Source: CAYXFD01 sp964464175
GTDB lineage: Bacteria; Cloacimonadota; Cloacimonadia; Cloacimonadales; JAJBBL01
Reading direction: 5' to 3'
Length of the DNA stretch: 64,000 nt
Assembly (NCBI GenBank): GCA_964464175.1
Contig: CAYXFD010000010.1
Span: forward strand, 28,081-92,080
Part shown: piece after piece, positions 35,990 through 43,334 of the stretch
Position numbering within the stretch: position 1 is the first letter of the stretch
Layout: every line of letters starts with the position of its first letter
Notes under the pieces: generated by a model
What the model was told of the DNA's origin: nothing
The model's database searches: none
What the model saw: only the letters and a program-made list of their open reading frames with translations
Translations under genes and position numbers: made by a program

Positions 35990-38197
35990 TTAGAGCTTGA
36001 GGGAGTTTTCCCATAAAACCCGTAATTTCTCTATTTCGATTTCTATAAGATCATTGATGACCAATCTGCTACCCCCGGTTCTGCCGATTATCTGATAGGG
36101 CATTTCTGATTTCCGGCAAATCTCTGCCAGAGTTTCCATATCTCTTCCGGTGACCGTGCAGATTATCCGGGAATGCTCCTCTCCAAACAATTCTGCATCC
36201 GCACGGTATATTAACGGTATTTCTATCTTTGCTCCGGTGTTCTCATCTTTCGCCAGACAACATTCGGCAAGGGCAACCGCTAAGCCACCCTCGGAACAAT
36301 CATGAGCTGACCTGATAATGTCTTCTGCAGCTAAAGCCAAAAATGTTTCATGCAGCCTTTTCTCTTTTAATGTATCAACTGCAGGTGGCTTTCCTTCAAT
36401 AACACCGTGAATAACCTTTAGATACTCCGTCCCGCCAAGATGCCGGCAATTCTCACCCAAAAGGATTATGAAATCACCTTCACCCTTAAAACCGCTGCTG
36501 ATACCCTTCTGATAATCAGCAAGAAGACCGATCATTCCGATTGTGGGGGTTGGATAAATGGCTCCCTTGGGGTTTTCGTTGTAAAAGGAGACATTACCAC
36601 CCGTTACCGGCGTATTAAAAGCAAGACAGGCGTCACTCATCCCCCGGATAACCTCGGTAAATGTCCAGTACATTTCAGGTTTATAAGGGTTGCCGAAATT
36701 CAGGCAATTCGTCACGGCAAGTGGTTTAGCTCCGGAACATACGATATTTCTGGCCGCTTCCGCTACTGCCCCTTTTGCCCCCTCATAAGGATCCAAATAG
36801 CAATATCTACCGTTACAGTCAATTGTAGCCGCTATTGCCTGACCTGTTTCTCTGATTCTGATCAGAGCTGCATCAGACCCCGGTTCGATGACCGTTTTTA
36901 TCTGCACCATGTGATCATACTGCCGGTAAATTTCTCTTTTTGAACAGATATTTGGTGAGGAGATGAGTTTTTGTAAGACCTCTGTTAAATCATGAGGAAT
37001 GACTATCGTCTCTTCCGCAAGTACAGTGATATTCTTAAGATATTCGGGATGGCGTAACTCCCGCTCATATACCGGAGCATCTCCTCCCAGTATAAGCAAC
37101 TTTGCCGGTAGTTCTGCTTTCGTTATCCCCTCTTCTTTAACGCAGAGCATTCCACTGTTATTCACTTCTCCTATCCTGACTGCATGTAAATCCCACTTCT
37201 CAAAGACTTCTTTTACCCGGGAAAAGTTTTCCGGTTTCACGATGAGCAGCATTCTCTCCTGAGATTCGGAAAGCATAACTTCATAGGGGGTCATTCCCTT
37301 TTCCCGCCTCGGAACCAATGAGACATCAATCTCTACTCCCGTTCCTCCCTTCCCTGCCATTTCACTGGAAGAACAGGTCAATCCGGCAGCTCCCATATCC
37401 TGAATACCCTCTACTAAACCAAGCTCTATCACCTCCAGAGAAGCTTCCAGAAGAAGTTTTTCCATAAAGGGATCTCCTACCTGCACGGCAGTCCTGCTCT
37501 CTTCGGATTCCTCGGTTAGCTCGACCGAGGCAAAAGTAGTTCCGTGTATTCCATCTCTGCCGGTATCCGAGCCGACATAAACCACATAATTACCGCTCCC
37601 CTCAGCACTCGCTTTCATAAGATTTTCGTGCCGGAGAAGGCCGATAGCCATAGCATTAACCAGAGGATTACCTTCATAGCTCTCTTCAAAGTAAGTCTCC
37701 CCTCCCACTGTCGGTACTCCAAAACAGTTTCCGTAATCAGCTATTCCTGCTACTACTCCTCTCAGCAGGTGTTTGACATGAGGATTATCAATATTTCCGA
37801 ACCTTAGAGAGTCAAGAACTGCTATTGGTCTTGCTCCCATGGTAAATATATCGCGGAGGATACCCCCCACTCCGGTAGCTGCTCCATGATATGGTTCTAA
37901 AGCAGAGGGGTGATTATGGCTCTCGATCTTGAAGGAGATTCCCAGTCCGCTGCCGATATCGACAACTCCCGCATTCTCTTCTCCCGTTTTGGTCAGTAGT
38001 TGTTTCCCCTCCCGGGGAAGCTGCTTCAGATATTTGATAGAATTCTTATAACTGGCATGCTCTGACCACATGACCGAGAAAATACCCAATTCCGTAAAGG
38101 TTGGCTTCCTCCCGATCTTTCTTACTATCAGACCGTACTCTTCTTCTGTCAAACCATGTTCTTTAATTAGTTCAGGGGTTATTTCCGGTTCGTGCAT
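35990..38197 (-). CDS. purL: Phosphoribosylformylglycinamidine synthase subunit PurL (small type)
   Basis: PurL makes FGAM from FGAR and glutamine-derived ammonia, step 4 of purine synthesis. The 735-residue length and domain order are those of the small PurL that works with separate PurQ and PurS. It opens with EHGLTEEEYGLIVRKIGR, carries SVMWSEHASYKNS near the N-terminus, then HNHPSALEPYHGAATGVGG, GGNVSFYNENPKGA and HDCSEGGLAVALAECC. ATG at 38197 follows a GGAG box. purQ and purS are not in the window. Confidence 0.96.
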   Translation of the reverse strand: MHEPEITPELIKEHGLTEEEYGLIVRKIGRKPTFTELGIFSVMWSEHASYKNSIKYLKQLPREGKQLLTKTGEENAGVVDIGSGLGISFKIESHNHPSALEPYHGAATGVGGILRDIFTMGARPIAVLDSLRFGNIDNPHVKHLLRGVVAGIADYGNCFGVPTVGGETYFEESYEGNPLVNAMAIGLLRHENLMKASAEGSGNYVVYVGSDTGRDGIHGTTFASVELTEESEESRTAVQVGDPFMEKLLLEASLEVIELGLVEGIQDMGAAGLTCSSSEMAGKGGTGVEIDVSLVPRREKGMTPYEVMLSESQERMLLIVKPENFSRVKEVFEKWDLHAVRIGEVNNSGMLCVKEEGITKAELPAKLLILGGDAPVYERELRHPEYLKNITVLAEETIVIPHDLTEVLQKLISSPNICSKREIYRQYDHMVQIKTVIEPGSDAALIRIRETGQAIAATIDCNGRYCYLDPYEGAKGAVAEAARNIVCSGAKPLAVTNCLNFGNPYKPEMYWTFTEVIRGMSDACLAFNTPVTGGNVSFYNENPKGAIYPTPTIGMIGLLADYQKGISSGFKGEGDFIILLGENCRHLGGTEYLKVIHGVIEGKPPAVDTLKEKRLHETFLALAAEDIIRSAHDCSEGGLAVALAECCLAKDENTGAKIEIPLIYRADAELFGEEHSRIICTVTGRDMETLAEICRKSEMPYQIIGRTGGSRLVINDLIEIEIEKLRVLWENSLKL

Positions 38198-38309
38198 ATC
38201 TTGAAACTCCGTTTTTATAAATGTCTGTGAGTGTTCTTACTTTATGATCTGTCATGAAAAGCTTTTTCCTGAATTCTTAACCAATACCTGAGCAAAGAAT
38301 AATGTCTCT

Positions 38310-39518
38310 TTATGGTTTTCTGTTAATCAGTTTCTCCGGTTTGAGTTTTGCCAGTTGCGGCAAGGTAATCAGTTTCTCTCTTCTTAATTGCAGTTTATCC
38401 GCCAGCACAGAGATATATCTCTTTATCAACTGATAGGTATCTACATACCTGTCCAGACTTTGCTGAAAAGGATCGGCAACATCTCCCCGGGAACCGCAGA
38501 AGGAAGAGAGAGTATATACCTTCTCCCTGGTCCAGGGAAAGGACTTCAAGATCATCTTCCGGTGATCATCTTCCATGGTCAGGATAAGCCAGGAACGGCG
38601 GATCAGATCACCCCGTAAATGCTGGGAATAGTGTTCATCCACCGGTATCTTGTCATTACTCAAGACAGAAAATGAATTTGCCGAGATAGCAACACTATCG
38701 GAGATAAAACCGGCAGATTCAGTACGGTACTCGAGGCCTCTCATCTTGAAAAAATGCCGGGCATAATACTCAGCCAAAGGACTGCGGCAGATGTTACCGG
38801 TACAGACAAACAACACCAGGGGACTGTTGTAGGATTCTTCAACCTCTTTGAAAGAAACAGAACCTTCCCGGTGACAGAGAAGCTCATTCTCAAGAGGTTC
38901 TATTATCGTAGATGGGCGGTTGACCTCAACGAAGTTATCAGAAGAGTTTGACTTTTTTTTCATCTCAGCCGGTAAGAGGGCGAAATCAAACCAATCCAGC
39001 TTCTCTATCTCTTGTAGATCCTCTAAGGGCTTTTCACCCTGCCGGTTTATACTCGTACTGACCACCGGTCTTCCGAGAAGCTTGATCAAAGAACGAAGCG
39101 GCTTACTGCCCGGAACACGAACCGCGAGTTTGTTGTTTACCTTCAGTTGTTCAAACTCTTTTCCCTCCTTCACCGGCAGGCATAATGTCAGATTTTCCCC
39201 TTGATACTGTTCGAGTAAGGTTAAAGCACGATTGTTGGTCTTTAGACATACTCCCCGAAAATCATTCATACTGGATTTTATGTTGATTCTACCGTCGGAA
39301 AGAGATAACGCTGACATTTCGGGAAAAAGCAAAATAAAACCTTTGTTATCGGAACGTTGTTTCAGTTCCTTGATCCGCTCTAATCCCTCTTGATCATCGG
39401 CTTTACACCCTATTCCGAACATATAGCCTGTGTGGTGAAGAAAAGTAAAGCTCCTATTGCGGTATCGCGTAACCGCCTTTTTTAATCCTCGTCCGGTATT
39501 GTTGAAAATTAGTTCCAT
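38310..39518 (-). CDS. Fusion of YrdC/Sua5-like domain with low-molecular-weight tyrosine phosphatase
   Basis: The first 190 or so residues of this 402-residue protein resemble the YrdC/Sua5/TsaC threonylcarbamoyl-AMP synthase fold: RIKELKQRSDNKGFILLF, LAVRVPGSKPLRSLI and PVVSTSINRQGEKPLE match the lysine/arginine, RVP and STSxN motifs, though weakly, so activity is doubtful. From about 232 a low-molecular-weight protein phosphatase begins, with the P-loop VCTGNICRSP (nucleophile Cys239, Arg245) and a DVADPF acid loop. The Ile in CTGNICRS points to phosphotyrosine rather than phosphoarginine specificity. ATG 39518 is preferred over an upstream GTG at 39527. Confidence 0.87.
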   Translation of the reverse strand: MELIFNNTGRGLKKAVTRYRNRSFTFLHHTGYMFGIGCKADDQEGLERIKELKQRSDNKGFILLFPEMSALSLSDGRINIKSSMNDFRGVCLKTNNRALTLLEQYQGENLTLCLPVKEGKEFEQLKVNNKLAVRVPGSKPLRSLIKLLGRPVVSTSINRQGEKPLEDLQEIEKLDWFDFALLPAEMKKKSNSSDNFVEVNRPSTIIEPLENELLCHREGSVSFKEVEESYNSPLVLFVCTGNICRSPLAEYYARHFFKMRGLEYRTESAGFISDSVAISANSFSVLSNDKIPVDEHYSQHLRGDLIRRSWLILTMEDDHRKMILKSFPWTREKVYTLSSFCGSRGDVADPFQQSLDRYVDTYQLIKRYISVLADKLQLRREKLITLPQLAKLKPEKLINRKP

Positions 39519-39592
39519 CGCTATCACCGTTTGTTTATTAAGTTAGCCGCATAAATTCACAAACGGTTTCTTTGTAAACAAAAAAGTAATCT

Positions 39593-40693
39593 CTATTCTA
39601 AGTAGGTCAAGGGATCTACGGGTGTACTATGCCTTCGCAGTTCAAAATGAAGCAGATAACTGTCCAATCCGTTTTGTCTGCCGCTGAGGGCGATAACCTG
39701 CCCCAGGGAGACGACATCATCTTTGGTGACTAACAATGTCCCGTTATTGCCGTAAAGTGAATAATAACCGTTCTGATGGTCTATGATCACTAAGCGGCCA
39801 TAGCTCCGGAAATGTTCGGCAAAGACAACCACTCCAAAATCTACCGCTTTGACTTCCTGCTGACTATCAGTCAGGATATCTATCCCATTGCTTAAAAGGG
39901 TGATTTTGTAATGTTCGTCCTGTTTTTTACCGAAGGTACTGATAACCTCTCCTGTTATGGGCCAGGGGAGTTTATTCGTTGTGAACCGGTAACTAAACTG
40001 AGTGCTTCCGGCATCATTCTGAAAAAGGGTTATGAGATTCTCTAAATTTTCTCTGCTCTGTTGCAGGACAGCAAAGTCATTGAGAATCTCCTGTTCTTCT
40101 TTCGTCAGCTTTTCTATATCTTCGTTCAGTTTGCTGATCTGTTTCCGGTAACCTTCTATGACCTGGTTCTCCTTGCTTCGCTCCCTTCTCACACCCTGTT
40201 GATTCTTCTGGTTTTCTTCAATATTACTGACAATATGGTTCAGCAGATCAACATCTTCATCGATCCTCTCCTTGGTTTGGGTTATCATAATCGGAAAATA
40301 ATGATTGTCACTGATCTGTTCTGCAGTCTGATTATTCGTCAGATGGGTCAGATAGAAGATCTGAAACTGCTTTTTCCAAAGATCACTCGTCTCGTCAATA
40401 CGCGCTGTGAACTGCTCTTTCTCTCTTTGAGAAGCTGTCAGATTTCTGTTTATTTCCTGTTCCCTGCTGGTAAGAGCTTCGATCTTTTTCCGGGTTATCT
40501 GATACTGTTGCTCGTAACCTGTTTTATCGTGACTGAGATGGTCAATCTCTTGCTGAGTACTCTCTATCTCATACTCCTTTCTCGCTATGGCATCCTGAAT
40601 ATACTCCAGCCGCCGCAGCTGCAATTCAATGCTCTGTCCCATTATATAGAAAACATTGCTTATAAGTATTATCACCAGAAGAGTTCTCTTCAT
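39593..40693 (-). CDS. EnvC-like murein hydrolase activator (degenerate LytM/M23)
   Basis: A 366-residue secreted protein with a signal peptide (cleavage near residue 20), a long coiled coil (about 25-220) and a C-terminal LytM/M23-like domain (about 243-365). The metal-ligand positions of active M23 peptidases are not conserved: SNGIDI lacks the first His, LLHFELRR lacks the first His of HxH, and YSLYGNNGTLL has Asn where active enzymes have His. That pattern matches EnvC, which activates amidases instead of cutting peptidoglycan. The role would be daughter-cell separation. ATG at 40693 follows AAAGGTAATTAA. Confidence 0.87.
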   Translation of the reverse strand: MKRTLLVIILISNVFYIMGQSIELQLRRLEYIQDAIARKEYEIESTQQEIDHLSHDKTGYEQQYQITRKKIEALTSREQEINRNLTASQREKEQFTARIDETSDLWKKQFQIFYLTHLTNNQTAEQISDNHYFPIMITQTKERIDEDVDLLNHIVSNIEENQKNQQGVRRERSKENQVIEGYRKQISKLNEDIEKLTKEEQEILNDFAVLQQSRENLENLITLFQNDAGSTQFSYRFTTNKLPWPITGEVISTFGKKQDEHYKITLLSNGIDILTDSQQEVKAVDFGVVVFAEHFRSYGRLVIIDHQNGYYSLYGNNGTLLVTKDDVVSLGQVIALSGRQNGLDSYLLHFELRRHSTPVDPLTYLE

Positions 40694-40892
40694 TTAATTA
40701 CCTTTGTATATTCTTGTTTCTAAAAGCTACGAAGCGGATGTAATACATTTAATGTCAAGCAGAAAACACCAACGGAATAATTCGAAAATAGCAATAATTA
40801 ACTCAACTGATAGAAGAATCATCGTCAGGAATGCTACTTTATATTATTGGTCTGACTGTTGTCCCGATTGACATTTTATAAACTACTATTAT

Positions 40893-41360
40893 TCAGTCTT
40901 CACACTCGGTTGTCTCTGCGGATTTATCAAGCTCCGGCAAAGCATTCTCCTCTGCGAGAAGCGAGATATCTGCCAAGCACTTTTCTACATCTGCTAAAGA
41001 CCAATTCCCTTCATGTCTTCCGATACCCTGCATAAAGAGGGGAAAATGCACAAAAGATACGGTTTTCCCGTCAATATTTGCTGTGTATTTACCAGCGATC
41101 ACCACCGCAAACGGGAAATGAGTCGAAGGTAATCCTAATTCACTGATAAACTCAGCATTATCATCATTGTCGATATTATATAAATCGATGTTATATGAGT
41201 CTCTATATCTTTCGAGTATAAAACTGACTCTCTGCAGTACCCTTTGAGACGGTTCTCTCTCTTTATAGAATACAGATACCGATAGTTTTTCTTCACAGAA
41301 CAAACCTGAAAACGGAAGCAGCATTAACCCGGTTATCACAACTAACATAGCCGTTCTCAT
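40893..41360 (-). CDS. Secreted thioredoxin-fold-like protein of unknown function
   Basis: A 155-residue protein with a signal peptide (residues 1 to about 22, ending near GLFCEE). The mature part alternates strand and helix in a thioredoxin-like order (LSVSVFYKE, helix, IDLYNIDND, FPFAVVIAGKYTANID), but it has no CXXC, so it is not a redox enzyme. The C-terminus carries two cysteine-poor acidic helices. The frame begins at TTG 41378, but ATG 41360 has a strong AAGGAGG box. No family was recognised. Confidence 0.72.
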   Translation of the reverse strand: MRTAMLVVITGLMLLPFSGLFCEEKLSVSVFYKEREPSQRVLQRVSFILERYRDSYNIDLYNIDNDDNAEFISELGLPSTHFPFAVVIAGKYTANIDGKTVSFVHFPLFMQGIGRHEGNWSLADVEKCLADISLLAEENALPELDKSAETTECED

Positions 41361-41551
41361 ATATGCCTCCTTAAACACTGATTTTTAACTTAAGGGGAGT
41401 CCTTTCGTCCTAATCCCTGTCCTGATAGATTAGGCTATTAATAGCGGGTTATTCTGTCAAGTAATTGCAGGAAATTAGTGCCAAGCTTATGTCAGAAGCC
41501 GGTACATCTCAGAATGAAGATCAATTCTTTAAAAAACTGCGTACCGGTGTA

Positions 41552-41947
41552 TCAAGCCAGCATAACAAAACCTTGTCTCAGTTTTTCAATCTTGATTAGC
41601 TTTTCTGATGGAATAACAATGTAATCTATCAACTTGCTATTCTCAATAACAACAACACACACATTTCTTGAATATTTCTTGAAACACCGAATAGTTTTTT
41701 CATCATAGTCGAACCAGATTTCTTGTGGTTTCTTTAATATGTCATCAACATACTTCAGGTAAAAACCAATGGTAGAAATCTTACTCTGATTTATCATGGT
41801 AGGCTTTCTATACTTTTCAAAAAAACCAAAAGCTAATGTAACGCTATTGCCTTGAAAATCAGTTACTATCCTGTTGTTTAATAAACTGCATAGAATTTCA
41901 ATATCCAGTTCGTGTCTCGCTTTTTCTAAATCTTTATCACTCTTCAT
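41552..41947 (-). CDS. Hypothetical protein, possible PBECR/RelE-like nuclease domain
   Basis: A 131-residue protein in AT-rich DNA. The C-terminal half, KKPQEIWFDYDEKTIRCFKKYSRNVCVVVIEN (written here in pieces as PQEIWFDYD, IRCFKKY, VCVVVIEN), has the alternation of a short helix, an EIW motif and paired strands seen in phage barnase/EndoU/colicin-E5/RelE-like nuclease domains. I cannot confirm the assignment. A companion antitoxin is not evident. The ATG at 41947 has no strong ribosome-binding site, so confidence is moderate. Confidence 0.55.
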   Translation of the reverse strand: MKSDKDLEKARHELDIEILCSLLNNRIVTDFQGNSVTLAFGFFEKYRKPTMINQSKISTIGFYLKYVDDILKKPQEIWFDYDEKTIRCFKKYSRNVCVVVIENSKLIDYIVIPSEKLIKIEKLRQGFVMLA

Positions 41948-42003
41948 AGCCTTGCTCGCTAGATGAAATCTCTCATCATAATATTTCCATACGGTTGTTA
42001 ATC

Positions 42004-42070
42004 AAAAAAGGCAACTTCCAGGAGAATAGTTAAACTCAGAGTTCCCTCTCTTTGATCAAGTTGCTTTTTT
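42004..42070 (-). terminator. Terminator-like hairpin after the methyltransferase gene
   Basis: GCAACTT at 42011-42017 pairs with AAGTTGC at 42058-42064, extended by A6 and T6 tracts, with a loop of about 40 bases. Read on the minus strand it ends in a T run and lies 113 bases past the stop of the gene at 42183. Confidence 0.6.
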
Positions 42071-42182
42071 AAGGTATTAAAGTATCTATCTGAACGGCTT
42101 GCCAAAAACAGATCTAATTTCAATCTGTAATCTACATATACTAACGATATAAGCTTACACATATGAAAAGTGGTATTGAAAA

Positions 42183-42827
42183 TCATAAGCCCTCAATCTT
42201 GATACCTTTGATTCCGACAAATGAGCCTTCTCCATAGCCATCCTTGATCGGTTCCTTTTCCCTGACTTCCTCAAGATTGCGAAAAACGGTCTGTACGTAC
42301 TGGAAACCTTTAAAACCGCTGCCTCTCATCGCCTCAGTAATCTCCTCTGTTGATCTGAAGCTTGCCACTCGATAGAAGGGATTCTGTTCTTTATATTTCT
42401 GATATTGTTTTCCCAGGGGACTATTCTTATCGATAAATCCGATTATCAATGACCCGTTATCTTTAAGGACTCTGTAAGCCTCTCTCAGGGAGAGATCAAG
42501 ATCATCAACAAAGCAGATTGTCGTGATCATGACTACATAATCGAATTCTTTGGCTGGATACGGTAGTTTTTCTGCTACTCCTTCTATGACCTTAACTCCT
42601 CTTTCTAGAGCATATCTCGCCATCTCTTTCGAAGGTTCGACTCCATGTTTTATGCCTAATGGTTCAGCAAAACGTCCGCTCCCAACTCCTATTTCCAAGC
42701 CTTCACCACTTTTGGGTACAAGCTTTCCAATCGCAGCTAATTCTGATTCATATACATTTTTGTTTCTTATGAACCATTCTTCGTATTCCCTGTGGTATTT
42801 CTGGAAAGGTTCAACCTTTGCGGACAT
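42183..42827 (-). CDS. Class I SAM-dependent methyltransferase
   Basis: A 214-residue Methyltransf_11-type protein. SAM-binding motif I is LEIGVGSGRFAEPLG near residue 50, followed by motif post-I GVEPSKEMARYA, and FDYVVMITTICFVDD with VLKDNGSLIIGFIDK as the later strands. The substrate cannot be told. The frame extends to TTG 42854, but ATG 42827 has an excellent AGGAGGTATTGT spacing. A terminator lies 113 bases downstream, so it is a single-gene unit. Confidence 0.85.
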   Translation of the reverse strand: MSAKVEPFQKYHREYEEWFIRNKNVYESELAAIGKLVPKSGEGLEIGVGSGRFAEPLGIKHGVEPSKEMARYALERGVKVIEGVAEKLPYPAKEFDYVVMITTICFVDDLDLSLREAYRVLKDNGSLIIGFIDKNSPLGKQYQKYKEQNPFYRVASFRSTEEITEAMRGSGFKGFQYVQTVFRNLEEVREKEPIKDGYGEGSFVGIKGIKIEGL

Positions 42828-43334
42828 ACAATACCTCCTCTTTGTTTGACTCAATCACTAATGAAACCAACTCGAAGCAAGTTATCAGGATTCTTTTTTA
42901 CTTGAAATGTCAAGTACAACTAACCAGAGAATCTCTGATTTCCTTTCATGATTGCGCAACTTTAATCATTAGGGTTGTTGAATTAACGATTCAAATACTG
43001 CTGTTCCCCTTTTCCCTATGATACAGAATAACCGCAGCAAAATAAGCTAATTTCACTTAACTTCTTATATCCCATAATTAAGATAGTTCTGGCAGATACC
43101 TCTCGATTTTCACCGCAGCAACCAACGACTGTAAATAGCGACGGTGAGGTTCCTGACACTCAGATCCTTCACGCTCTTTTTTTAAAATTTTATAAAGCTT
43201 TGCACTTGATTTTGCTTTAGCATAGTCTTAACTGCTTCCGTATAGAAACAGAGAGAGCACTCAGCAGACTTTCTCGATTTTTTTTGGCTTTCTCTCTCTT
43301 TCGGATGAGGGAAAGAAAAAGGGAGTTTGATTGT
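42828..43334. other. Intergenic region upstream of the first giant secreted protein
   Basis: About 500 bases between divergent genes. A palindrome, TACTTG-AAATGT-CAAGTA, lies at 42899-42916, upstream of the methyltransferase. TTGCAC at 43200 and TAGTCT at 43223, 17 bases apart, may be the promoter of the plus-strand gene. No RNA gene seen. Confidence 0.4.

Noticed and set aside
41998..42186. A 62-codon minus-strand frame downstream of the methyltransferase
   Set aside because: Its 3' part is the terminator-like hairpin (GCAACTT/AAGTTGC with A and T tracts); composition and start context are poor.
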